From assembly GCA_016124935.1 (NCBI GenBank), contig WGMS01000007.1:62001-126000 (forward strand): DNA of 64,000 nucleotides, in the 5' to 3' direction. This document shows, one piece after another, positions 53,101 to 59,075 of the stretch (positions within the stretch are counted from its first letter, which is position 1; the number at the start of each line of letters is the position of its first letter). The notes beneath the pieces are model-generated. The model had not been told where the DNA came from. It worked only from the letters and a program-made list of their open reading frames with translations, and ran no database searches. The position numbers and the translations under genes were made by a program. Source of the stretch: a bacterium (lineage in GTDB: Bacteria > Cyanobacteriota > Vampirovibrionia > Obscuribacterales > Obscuribacteraceae).

Positions 53101-53373
53101 GCGTCCCGTCCTCAGAACCAGGGACAAGATCTACAGAGACAGGGCCAGGAGAAAGCTGACGTCAATACGCAAGGTGTCGAGCAAAGGCGGACCCAATCCG
53201 AGGCTGAAGCGAAACGTCGGCATGCCGAAGAGGAGCGAGTCCAGCAGCAGGACGCCCAGGCTCGGGAAGCTAAAAAAGCCGAGTACAAGCGTTATCAAGA
53301 CAAGATCAAAGCCGAAATGGACGAGATCGAAGCCGAGGCCGAACGTCTGCGAAAAGAGGAGGAGGGCGAGTAA
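47137..53373 (+). CDS. Giant VirB6/TrbL-like protein with long alpha-repeat region
   Basis: The 2078-residue product shares its first 500 residues with the preceding protein: signal anchor (VGVLTAVFCALYFLVSVGPA, 39-58), WDVRKTYFLRFPAAAQ, FGYPVSDTQFQVIERYNQNR, FIPMAVLLLLPGAVLAQVRA, NPFEGIIRSIVAIFLIPG, then membrane segments at about 411-437, 452-472 and 479-500. After a Gly/Ser/Ala linker (about 515-700) comes a region (about 900-1680) of degenerate helical repeats with recurring motifs such as SPEVLRAALNGDSGSASLLL and SPHVLRDAVGGDSTASATLL. A Tyr/Ser/Gly region, Gln-Pro repeats and a charged coiled coil (about 1990-2078) end it. ATG 47143 is an alternative start with better spacing from GGAGG. 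A terminator hairpin follows. The repeat region is probably outside the inner membrane or cytoplasmic-scaffold; topology is unresolved. Confidence 0.82.
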   Translation: MTMKMAIASKVGPKRTPEAESKEQEAMKVNKERRFKKVGVLTAVFCALYFLVSVGPALAQFTHPDSNPQTNWDVRKTYFLRFPAAAQHGPRVDDNPEGHDVIEDKRSQGPGEVEHHTSGPVFSWPVVIPEATSAVPTLRDEAIQMNLFQTFGYPVSDTQFQVIERYNQNRFLEQLYDPEKLMWLGTSIGSIQANSAGNSTANMAVNQNITAIEYCSHPIINFTIDDGNVWNRLRNELFIPMAVLLLLPGAVLAQVRAIVAQGSPAIVGEVNPFEGIIRSIVAIFLIPGSYLVINYGIDVANSIRHTISSEFQRIFGEDMYELAKCSIKRAFPINDPRSNRNAIEHSEEPHIENHDYIAPYESLSMGLRLFDPCLGVDESRVPDEDVRQVKPVNRLLVNSVGAGEGLTWNIMCAFQVVFLYYLWCMGPIAAALSVWPIGKLRDAFKNWCEGVLVVCFWTLFWHTIILLLAAFKGVGDTGTIFVACLLAMAVQAVKSAFDFVGLVSQGGAMASNIAKQSGGGGGGSAGGGQSAGSRGAAGAAAAIPGGDGGGRADSATRTPGGAAMDGAAVSSGGLAASMGVSGGGGGAGSPSPSAASISASAQMAGALTDSGPSGSGGASGSQITADAGVPGMPGSGMDGASTGADAAGKLAHDPGVPPIEGDRAGTGSGDRGLGGVEAALGAVGLAGAAGAIGDKAGGPPMSSDMSLNYSASINKLAQGGDLQNLADLSMNKDLSTMTPAALVDAMNNPAQAIGRVTDGIMGEAAGGQGIREQLNKFDQAVLGGAAGGILDATSNATGVDARGVADRMLSGDMSMAELRQTGVDALDNLGRNALPVDAGPLTGELGLNRFMPSDAGALTGELGLNRFATDPGQGPVSGMGSDLAREALAPGAVAAFGQKDILPNGIDADFAHNPQAGLARSAAQDLMNIDADPNKAGVQPLVSQDMLRDALNGDQNAIAAIDKNLGTSPEVLRAALNGDSGSASLLLAASGHRAMDDPGSPLHRAAAEGNFAAIEALKVAPMTHEGTIMAAAHGNPVAAAQALHNSADTQSWMASRDMTIGELQGGGIAQERFREAMGGDVTAQQEISRTMGLGDNNFDVVRGAVGGDRQDAATVLAARGAEEMRHMSPEQIHQAVQSGDTSILAARATSPEVLSRAISGDMDARQSIQEGLASDPNLLYTANTGQSFESYRAINAMTGERPDVVAAASSNAQNIMGMFAEPGQVREAMSGGFEQRQAFIDQVANQMQVSPHVLRDAVGGDSTASATLLAVAGHHGHVANLAREGDPLARAAMATQQTVDIDTLRAASTGNESAQFAVQNAVAQNPELVSMARAGSPEAVSALSATQSFTDGGGMAIGHESQPFGTVYAASREAQATLQDLGVDPTAYARGDVGAQNQVYQALGIEPGSRVAQSMHGTIDRALHGDGGASATFMAAAGRTEAVQELARQGDFSAQASVVAAHSVPGGILQSAVEGSAGAQAYVQNELASSPHMMALASQGNEQAMYSVQSAHGSDAIANISASANTQNLMGYFADNNTVQTALYGHGAERATAMTGIADRIGVSPQVLDSAIHGSAAMASVAFVQASRSEPIQRAAESGDVLARSIQSTAAGQNFSVVSMAATGHPQAAEAVGYSLRESQLLQNLSAQGHPEAAAVRAVSSVQQDPNAVAPSQEALSRNIVTPTAEQQVRLEQAAYLSPGSNVSFAGAETVSSASSGWGDYTGGSTSMSSSYSYSADAYRGAGEASYVAYHPQGGSQVFVDAGASSFVPSNAGLQPQVGGDVQFSGSTGGYENYQVTGGNQYQVEPQPQHQPQLQPGAEVQYRGGTPENYQVAGGGHQQIEPQPQPQPQLQPGAEVQYRGGTPENYQVTGGGHQQVDTQGMSTGGASPYERIADAAPESPRVHGGFSDYQASHSPPDSGAPGTYIANADAGAVRSDPDPGTIARGQGSPDSYGRSSVEDRPTDVVAYNQPSSSFGRALKDALPGAGMMASRPQNQGQDLQRQGQEKADVNTQGVEQRRTQSEAEAKRRHAEEERVQQQDAQAREAKKAEYKRYQDKIKAEMDEIEAEAERLRKEEEGE
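49648..49740 (+). repeat. Short tandem duplication coding LTGELGLNRF
   Basis: Two near-identical in-frame units encode PLTGELGLNRF and ALTGELGLNRF about 16 codons apart, with related flanks (DAG before each). It marks the start of the repeat-rich part of the giant protein. Confidence 0.75.
52525..52780 (+). repeat. 108-bp tandem repeats coding Gln/Pro-Gly/Tyr units
   Basis: GAEVQYRGGTPENYQV starts at 52585 and again at 52693, exactly 108 bp apart, each preceded by a Gln-Pro run (QPQPQPQLQP) and followed by GGGHQQ. A third, partial, more diverged unit (GGYENYQVTGGNQYQV) lies just before. The near identity at DNA level suggests recent expansion. Confidence 0.85.
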
Positions 53374-53382
53374 ATTCAACCT

Positions 53383-53433
53383 CTGCGTGGATAATACCTT
53401 CTAGCAACGGGGTATTGTCCACGTAGTTCTTTT
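53383..53433 (+). terminator. Strong hairpin terminator or attenuator after the giant gene
   Basis: Positions 53383-53398 pair with 53411-53426 in a 16-bp stem containing two G-U wobbles, with a 12-nt loop, then TTCTTTT. It lies 10 bp after the stop of the giant gene and 18 bp before the DUF2225 start. It should strongly reduce read-through to the VirB4 part of the locus, either ending the transcript or setting lower expression downstream. Confidence 0.85.
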
Positions 53434-53450
53434 CGGGCGAGGCGTAGGTT

Positions 53451-54065
53451 ATGCAACTGGCAGAGATAGGTGTCAAATGTCATCAGTGCGGAATTCGATT
53501 CCGCTCCAGGCAGGTTCCGATAATTCTCGATCGGGGCAGACGAAACAGCGAACTGAGGCTTCAGGGAGAAGCTCAACACTTCGAGCCTTATGCCGTATGC
53601 ACCTGTCCTTCTTGCAGTTATGCCGACTGGGCTACGGCTTTTCGCCGAACAGAAGAGCCGGCGGTGCTCGGTCAGAAGAACGAACCTCCCCATTTGCAAT
53701 ACCGGGCTGCGGCACTCAACGGCGAGCGAGTCGGTAAAAGCTTCTATAAAATCGGTCAACTTTATCTCTATGCTGCCTGGTGTGCCGAGGATGTGGGAGC
53801 TTTGCCCCAATCCAGGGAATATAGAAGGTTAGCCATAGATTCTTTTGAGAAGGCTCTGGCGGACGGAAGTTGTCCCCACGATAAGAGAGGAGAGATACAA
53901 TATCTTATAGGGGAACTGCACAGGCGGGCGGGCGATTTTGGTGAGTGTCTGGAGTATTTTGAGAAGGTCATTCCTCATTTGCCCGGTAAATTTGCGATGA
54001 TGGCGCGACGTTTAATGAGACTGGCGGAGCAGGGAGAGACTGCTCCTATCGACTTCATTAACTGA
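53451..54065 (+). CDS. DUF2225 family protein
   Basis: The 204-residue product starts with two Cys pairs, VKCHQCGIRF and CTCPSCSYADWATAF, the zinc-ribbon-like frame of DUF2225. Helical repeats follow (VGKSFYKIGQLYLYAAWCAE, RGEIQYLIGELHRRAGDFGE) that are TPR-like. DUF2225 proteins are found in Firmicutes and other groups; their function is not established. GAGG lies eight bases before the ATG. It follows the terminator and opens the second segment of the secretion-like plus-strand genes. Confidence 0.8.
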   Translation: MQLAEIGVKCHQCGIRFRSRQVPIILDRGRRNSELRLQGEAQHFEPYAVCTCPSCSYADWATAFRRTEEPAVLGQKNEPPHLQYRAAALNGERVGKSFYKIGQLYLYAAWCAEDVGALPQSREYRRLAIDSFEKALADGSCPHDKRGEIQYLIGELHRRAGDFGECLEYFEKVIPHLPGKFAMMARRLMRLAEQGETAPIDFIN

Positions 54066-54081
54066 AGTCCAGGGGGAAACT

Positions 54082-54462
54082 ATGTCGCAAGTCCATAAGG
54101 TGATAAATCTGAAGACACCTTTGAAGGTCTTCGGATTTACGGTAAAGCAGATAATTCTTCTTGCTCTGGGTGTAATTCTAGGGTTTTTACTGGCCTCGAA
54201 ATTGCCCCATGATTGGAAGGTGGGGCATCTGCCGGCCGGACTTTTTGCCTTTGTAGGGGTGGTCGGAGTCTCCTGCGCCCTCAGCTTTATGACCGAGGTA
54301 AAGCCCATGCCCTGGTGGCGCAACGCTTTTCTCTATAGGCTCAAGCTGGTTCCGGACGTGTTTATACCCAAGCCGGAAGATGCCCCGCTGTATCCCGATC
54401 CGACCATTATCGAGAAATCGGTCGGAGAAGAGTTCTACATAGACTCTGATAAAGGCGGTTAA
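54082..54462 (+). CDS. PrgI/VirB3-like small membrane protein
   Basis: The 126-residue product reads INLKTPLKVFGFTVKQIILL, then LALGVILGFLLASKLP (TM1) and LPAGLFAFVGVVGVSCALSF (TM2), followed by a soluble tail with PWWRNAFLYRLKLVP. The 'P.k.fG.t..Q....' opening and the two helices match PrgI-type proteins. These accompany VirB4 ATPases in Gram-positive-like type IV systems and correspond to VirB3. Its place directly ahead of the VirB4 gene supports this. The ATG follows AGGGGG about seven bases upstream. Confidence 0.78.
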   Translation: MSQVHKVINLKTPLKVFGFTVKQIILLALGVILGFLLASKLPHDWKVGHLPAGLFAFVGVVGVSCALSFMTEVKPMPWWRNAFLYRLKLVPDVFIPKPEDAPLYPDPTIIEKSVGEEFYIDSDKGG

Positions 54463-54546
54463 TGTTGATTTTGAGCCCGGTTTAATATTACACTGAGGAT
54501 TAGAGTGCAAGCAGTTTTCGAGGTTGTTTCGTAGGGACGTCATTTA

Positions 54547-57333
54547 ATGTCTAGAAGTGCATGGTCGACACCTTCTGATGGAGCTTCAGGCTCCAGAAGA
54601 CGATCACGTTCATCTTCTAAGAAACGCCTGAAGAAGATCGATTCCGAAAAGGACGGCGGCCGCGATTCCGGGTCTCGGATCGAGGGCAAGCATATACCGC
54701 TTACACCGACTCCCTCGGTTCAGAATATTCCTGCCATGTTTTACAACGCCCTTCCAGCCTCGTTGAGAAATATGCTCCCGATAGGGACCGAGTCCGGTGG
54801 CTCGGACGGGGCCGATACGGCGGCACCGCCCAAAGACAAGCGGGGAGTGGCGAGCTGGCAAGATGTCTGTTTTATCCATTCCATTCCAGGAGACGATGAA
54901 GAAGAAGGGGTGGTCGTTCTCTCCGATGGCAGCTTCCGTAAGTACATCATGTGCAAGGGCATCAATGTGCTGCTTTTCGATGATGCCGATCGAGACCAGA
55001 TGGCCAGGCAGTTTGCCAATTTCGTCAATGCTTGCGAGAGTGACATTCAGATCATCATCAAGTCCAAACATATCTCGGTGGACGAGTATCTGTCGCGTTA
55101 TCAGGTCCATATCAAGAGCGATAACCAGTATCTGAAGTGGTACGCGGATTATACCGATAAATGGTTCCGGCGGATTCAAGACGTCAGTTTCGTGCCCCAG
55201 CGAGACTTCTATGTGGTGGTCAGCTATATGCCGCCGGATTGCAAGCCGGGCAAGCCCTGGTCCGGCAGGCGCTCTATTCAGAGGCACGAAGAGTTCATCG
55301 ATTCTCTCAATCGGCTGGTGAAGACAGCCTATGAGCAGTTGCGCATGTCCAACCTCAGACCTCGAACCCTCAGTCGCAGAGAAGTGCGCAACCTTATTTA
55401 TTCGGACCTCAATCCGAGTCTCAGCGCCCTCGATCACGATGCTCCGCCATCCAATCCGCAGATATCCGAGGCATCCTGTCTGGCCGGCTCGGCCATGAAA
55501 GTGCATGACGAATACATCTGGCTCGACGGCAAATATATAGGCTCCCAGTATATGTTCCAGCTTCCGCACAATACCTGGATGGGTTGGCTGGTCGACTTGC
55601 TTACCCTGGGCGTGGAGTATTCCATGTCGGTGTTCATTCATCAATGCGATCAGGACAAGGTGCGTCGCGATCTGAAGAACAAGTATCAAATTGGTATGGT
55701 GACCAGTACCCAGCTGGCCACCCCTGACCTCGAGGGTCTGGAAGGCACCAAGCGAGCGGCGGCCGCGATTCAAGAATTTTTGAGAAGTTCCAATAAAGCC
55801 TTCGATTGTAGTCTCTACATATCGACCACGGCCGATAGCCATGATCAGCTGAAAGGCAATATGGACGAGATCCGGCGCGTCTTCAAAAACCGTGGTGCCA
55901 ACATGGACCGGGGGCAACTGCTTCAGCTCGACGCCTGGCAGTCCACTTTATCGGTGGGGGTCGATAAGCTTGCCATCGTTCACCGGGTTATGACTCCGGT
56001 GGTGGGCACCATGTGGCCATTCTTCACAGCTTCCTGCGGCACTCCCGATGGTGTTCCCTTCGGCTTCGCCCTCACGTCTAGAGAGCCCGTTCTGCTCAAT
56101 CCCTTCTTCCGGGGCGCGGGCAAAGACGCTAACAATATGTTCGTGGTGGGAACGACCGGTGCCGGTAAATCTTTCGCCGTGTCGATGATGATTCTCAGGC
56201 TATTGCCCATGGGGGTCAAGTTCGTTCTCATAGATAAGACCGTGGACAAATTCGGTGCTTATCGTTTCATCACAGAGCTGCTCGGACCGGAGCTCTGTCA
56301 GTATGTCGACCTTGGTCCCAACTCGGGATTCATCCTCAATCCCTTTGACCTTGGCCCGGAGGATACCAAAAAAGGTGAGCCTTCCCACGATAAGATCTCG
56401 AGCTTGCTGGCTCTATTAGACCTGATGCTCGCACCGGAGGGTAGAGAAGAGCTCACCGTCGAGGAGAAATCGCTTCTCGATGGGTTGATCAGGCTTTCCT
56501 ACATGGAAGCGCAACTGAACGGCAAATTGCCGACCATGTCCGACATGGCAAGAGTCACCTCTCAGGCGGCCATGACCGAGACCGATCCCATGCAGAAGGA
56601 GCGCTTGCAACAATTTGCCAGAGGGCTTTCACTGTTCACCAAATCCGGTGCTTTTGGTGGTCTTGTGGACGGTTATACCAATATCGACACAGAAAAGCTA
56701 TTCATCGTATTCGATACCAGAGAGGTTAATGAACCCCGTCTCGAGCGAATTGCCGTTTATATACTGGCGGAGTTTATCCGCAGAAAAGCGGCAGAGTCGA
56801 AAGAACGTGGTGTCAGATTCGCCGCGATCATAGACGAGGCTTCCACCCTGATGCGATTCAAAGCTGGAGCGCGGCTGCTCGATGACCTTTCCAGACGGGC
56901 TCGTCACTACGGTATGATGCTGGTCTCCATCACCCAGCAGCTCAAAGATTTCTTCCGTCAGCAGGAAGAGGCTGATTCCGTGGTCAAGAACGCCCATATG
57001 AAGATTTTGCTCAGGCAGGACCCCAGTGACTTGAAGCTCCTCAAGGAGACTCTCAGGCTTCGAGACGCCGAGGTGCATGCCATAGAACAGTTCGCCAAGG
57101 ACCAGGAGAAGCGAAAAGAGAGTCAGGCTCTGCTTATCGTGGGCGCAGTTCATGGAACAATCAAACTGGTCCCCAGTCCGATGGACTACTGGATTTGCAC
57201 ATCAGAGCCGATCCGCGATATTCCCAAACGCAAGAAAATGATTCAGGAGGTCCGGGCCAAAAATCCTAAGTTGAGCGAGACCGATGCTTGCCGGCAGGCG
57301 GTCTATTACCTGGGACTTCAGCAGGATAACTAA
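54547..57333 (+). CDS. VirB4/TraC-type secretion ATPase
   Basis: VirB4 ATPases power type IV secretion at the inner membrane. The 928-residue product has a Ser/Arg/Lys-rich N-terminus (about 1-60), the VirB4 N-terminal domain (about 90-430), and the motor domain with Walker A VVGTTGAGKSFAVSMM (about 533-548), FVLIDKTVDKFGAYRF, LNPFDLGP, Walker B VRFAAIIDEASTLM (about 756-769) and the VSITQQLKDFF motif near 790. Size and motif order match VirB4/TraC/TrsE proteins. It is preceded by the PrgI-like gene and followed by two bitopic membrane proteins. No VirD4, VirB11 or relaxase gene is nearby. Confidence 0.95.
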   Translation: MSRSAWSTPSDGASGSRRRSRSSSKKRLKKIDSEKDGGRDSGSRIEGKHIPLTPTPSVQNIPAMFYNALPASLRNMLPIGTESGGSDGADTAAPPKDKRGVASWQDVCFIHSIPGDDEEEGVVVLSDGSFRKYIMCKGINVLLFDDADRDQMARQFANFVNACESDIQIIIKSKHISVDEYLSRYQVHIKSDNQYLKWYADYTDKWFRRIQDVSFVPQRDFYVVVSYMPPDCKPGKPWSGRRSIQRHEEFIDSLNRLVKTAYEQLRMSNLRPRTLSRREVRNLIYSDLNPSLSALDHDAPPSNPQISEASCLAGSAMKVHDEYIWLDGKYIGSQYMFQLPHNTWMGWLVDLLTLGVEYSMSVFIHQCDQDKVRRDLKNKYQIGMVTSTQLATPDLEGLEGTKRAAAAIQEFLRSSNKAFDCSLYISTTADSHDQLKGNMDEIRRVFKNRGANMDRGQLLQLDAWQSTLSVGVDKLAIVHRVMTPVVGTMWPFFTASCGTPDGVPFGFALTSREPVLLNPFFRGAGKDANNMFVVGTTGAGKSFAVSMMILRLLPMGVKFVLIDKTVDKFGAYRFITELLGPELCQYVDLGPNSGFILNPFDLGPEDTKKGEPSHDKISSLLALLDLMLAPEGREELTVEEKSLLDGLIRLSYMEAQLNGKLPTMSDMARVTSQAAMTETDPMQKERLQQFARGLSLFTKSGAFGGLVDGYTNIDTEKLFIVFDTREVNEPRLERIAVYILAEFIRRKAAESKERGVRFAAIIDEASTLMRFKAGARLLDDLSRRARHYGMMLVSITQQLKDFFRQQEEADSVVKNAHMKILLRQDPSDLKLLKETLRLRDAEVHAIEQFAKDQEKRKESQALLIVGAVHGTIKLVPSPMDYWICTSEPIRDIPKRKKMIQEVRAKNPKLSETDACRQAVYYLGLQQDN

Positions 57334-57347
57334 CCGGAGAGTATTCA

Positions 57348-57740
57348 GTGGAGAAGATATTCACCCCGAATAGATGGTTCGTTTTGTTCTGTGGTCTGTT
57401 GATACTGGTCTGGGGAGCACTCCGGATAGTGGCAGACGTCAGGCTCTGTGAGCAGGCCAAGCTGGTTGGAGAGAGCATCTTCACTTATAGCTGGCCGGAG
57501 CTGTCTTTGCGCTCGGAAGTGGAGTCTATAAAAGCCCAGATTGTTCGTCGTGGATCCCATGATGCCGTTGTGACGGTTACCGGAACGCAGGTCCTCAGTG
57601 ATCCGCTCAAATCCGGGATTCAGTCGGGAAAAGAGAAGACTCAGTCCGGACAGTCCGCATCCAGTGCGGAGCTCAATGCCGTATTGACCTTTTACCGCTC
57701 TGAAGATCGATGGGAGTTAGGGAAAGTGGAGCTTAAGTAA
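57348..57740 (+). CDS. Bitopic membrane protein (130 aa) of the secretion-like locus
   Basis: From GTG 57348, preceded by GGAGAG about eight bases upstream, the product has one transmembrane helix (WFVLFCGLLILVWGALRIVA, about 9-28). A small outside domain follows, with IVRRGSHDAVVTVTGTQVLS and NAVLTFYRSEDRWELGKVEL. The beta-rich ending could be an NTF2-like fragment as in VirB8-type proteins, but this is weak. It lies 14 bp after the VirB4 gene and 2 bp before the next gene. Confidence 0.72.
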   Translation: MEKIFTPNRWFVLFCGLLILVWGALRIVADVRLCEQAKLVGESIFTYSWPELSLRSEVESIKAQIVRRGSHDAVVTVTGTQVLSDPLKSGIQSGKEKTQSGQSASSAELNAVLTFYRSEDRWELGKVELK

Positions 57741-57742
57741 AT

Positions 57743-58303
57743 ATGTACTGGCGCGTAAGAAAAGTCACTGCCGAGATGCTGTTCAAGCAGTACGGCATAC
57801 ATGTTTTCCTGGTAATCAGTTTGCTTCTCAATCTGATTCTTTTCGTAACCAGGCCTAAAAAAGAGACTATGAATCAAGAAATCCAGACCAACTTCAAGGA
57901 TTTTGCTAAGAATGTCACCACCCATCTTCTCGATACAAGCTATATCACATATCTAGATTCGACCCAGGAGTTGCATTCTGAGCTCGGTCCCAATGTGATC
58001 ACCAAGATGAAGGAATCCGGTCTTTTGCCCAGAACAGACCAGGAATACAAAGCTATCAATCTCGAACTGCAGAAGTCGAGGCAGGTCTGTACACTTAAGT
58101 TCGATCGGATCGAAGTCGGAGAACCTGATCCGCAAAGGAATATGCTGGTCCCGGTCCAGGTGGCCGGAGTAATCGCCATTCACTCCTCTAAAGAGACCAG
58201 TCCCTCCCAGCCGCAGCCTTTCAGCATACAGTACTGGGTCGGATTGAATTCCAAGACAAAGAAGCCGATCGTGGCAGATTTTGCCGAACAGCCATCGGGC
58301 TAG
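57743..58303 (+). CDS. Bitopic membrane protein (186 aa), possibly VirB8-like
   Basis: The product has an N-terminal transmembrane helix (YGIHVFLVISLLLNLILFVT, about 17-36) and an outside domain of about 145 residues. The domain begins with a helix (NQEIQTNFKDFAKNVTTHLL) and ends in beta strands (QVCTLKFDRIEVGEPD, LVPVQVAGVIAIHSS, PFSIQYWVGLN). One helix plus a curved sheet is how NTF2-like VirB8/TrbF/TcpC domains look, and VirB8 is expected near VirB4. Similarity is structural in style, not by motif, so the call is tentative. Confidence 0.72.
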   Translation: MYWRVRKVTAEMLFKQYGIHVFLVISLLLNLILFVTRPKKETMNQEIQTNFKDFAKNVTTHLLDTSYITYLDSTQELHSELGPNVITKMKESGLLPRTDQEYKAINLELQKSRQVCTLKFDRIEVGEPDPQRNMLVPVQVAGVIAIHSSKETSPSQPQPFSIQYWVGLNSKTKKPIVADFAEQPSG

Positions 58304-58370
58304 GAAATTCCTGTTCATTGAAATGATGTAAAATCAAGCCCGGTTTGACATTATTTTGGTGCTTTCAATT

Positions 58371-59069
58371 ATGTTTTCGGGAATTGTCGAAGAGGTCGGT
58401 CAGGTTTTGAAGGTGGAAGAGACCGGGGATGGAAGTCGCCTCGTGATCGAGGCTCCGGGGATTTTGACCGATGCCCGGATGGGCGAGTCTATAAGTGTAT
58501 GCGGGACCTGTTTGACGGTGGTCGCTTTCGATGACCGAACATTTACCGTAGAGGCTGTGCGAGAGACTTTGCGCTGTACTACTCTCGGTGAGCTTAAAGA
58601 GGGGTCCAAAGTCAATCTGGAAAAGGCTCTAAAGGTAAGCGACAGGCTGGGCGGTCATATGGTGACCGGCCATGTCGATACGGTTGCCCGCATTGAATCG
58701 ATTACCCCGGAAGGCTTTTCGAAGCTCTATAAATTTTGTCTCGATAGCAAATGGGCGCCTTTTTTCGTCAAGAAAGGCTCGGTGACCGTCCATGGAGTCT
58801 CCCTTACCGTGGTCGATTGTCCGGACCCGGATCTAGATATGACTTACATTTCATGTAAAGATCAGGCGCAGGAGAATTTCTGGTTTACGGTCGCCCTGAT
58901 TCCTCATACTCTCGAGGTCACGACCCTGGGAAGCCTCACTGCAGGCGACCTCGTCAATATCGAGACCGATGTGATCGCCCGTTATCTAGTGCGACTGGTG
59001 GGTGAAAGCTATCTCAAGAACATTAATAAAGCTGGCGAATCTGTTCTCATTCATGGAAATGAAGGATAA
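58371..59069 (+). CDS. ribE: Riboflavin synthase, alpha chain
   Basis: The enzyme dismutates two 6,7-dimethyl-8-ribityllumazines to riboflavin. The 232-residue product from ATG 58371 starts MFSGIVEEVGQV (the family's invariant opening). It has two Greek-key barrels: the first with ISVCGTCLTVVAFDDRTFTV, VSDRLGGHMVTGHVDTVARI, and the second with KGSVTVHGVSLTVVDC and VNIETDVIARYLVRLVGE. A TTGACA hexamer at 58345-58350 lies close upstream, but a -10 at normal spacing would fall on the start codon. No FMN riboswitch lies in the 67-bp gap ahead of it. Confidence 0.95.
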   Translation: MFSGIVEEVGQVLKVEETGDGSRLVIEAPGILTDARMGESISVCGTCLTVVAFDDRTFTVEAVRETLRCTTLGELKEGSKVNLEKALKVSDRLGGHMVTGHVDTVARIESITPEGFSKLYKFCLDSKWAPFFVKKGSVTVHGVSLTVVDCPDPDLDMTYISCKDQAQENFWFTVALIPHTLEVTTLGSLTAGDLVNIETDVIARYLVRLVGESYLKNINKAGESVLIHGNEG

Positions 59070-59075
59070 ACTTTG

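Noticed and set aside
50080-53127. Two long minus-strand frames (377 and 337 codons) inside the giant gene
   Set aside because: Antisense of repetitive GC-rich coding sequence; no ribosome sites or known motifs.
34501-58303. Integrative conjugative element carrying the secretion-like genes
   Set aside because: No integrase, relaxase, coupling protein, direct-repeat att sites or tRNA at the borders; codon and base style look like the neighbours.
58304-58370. FMN riboswitch ahead of ribE
   Set aside because: Only 67 bp are available and none of the conserved RFN element sequence is present.
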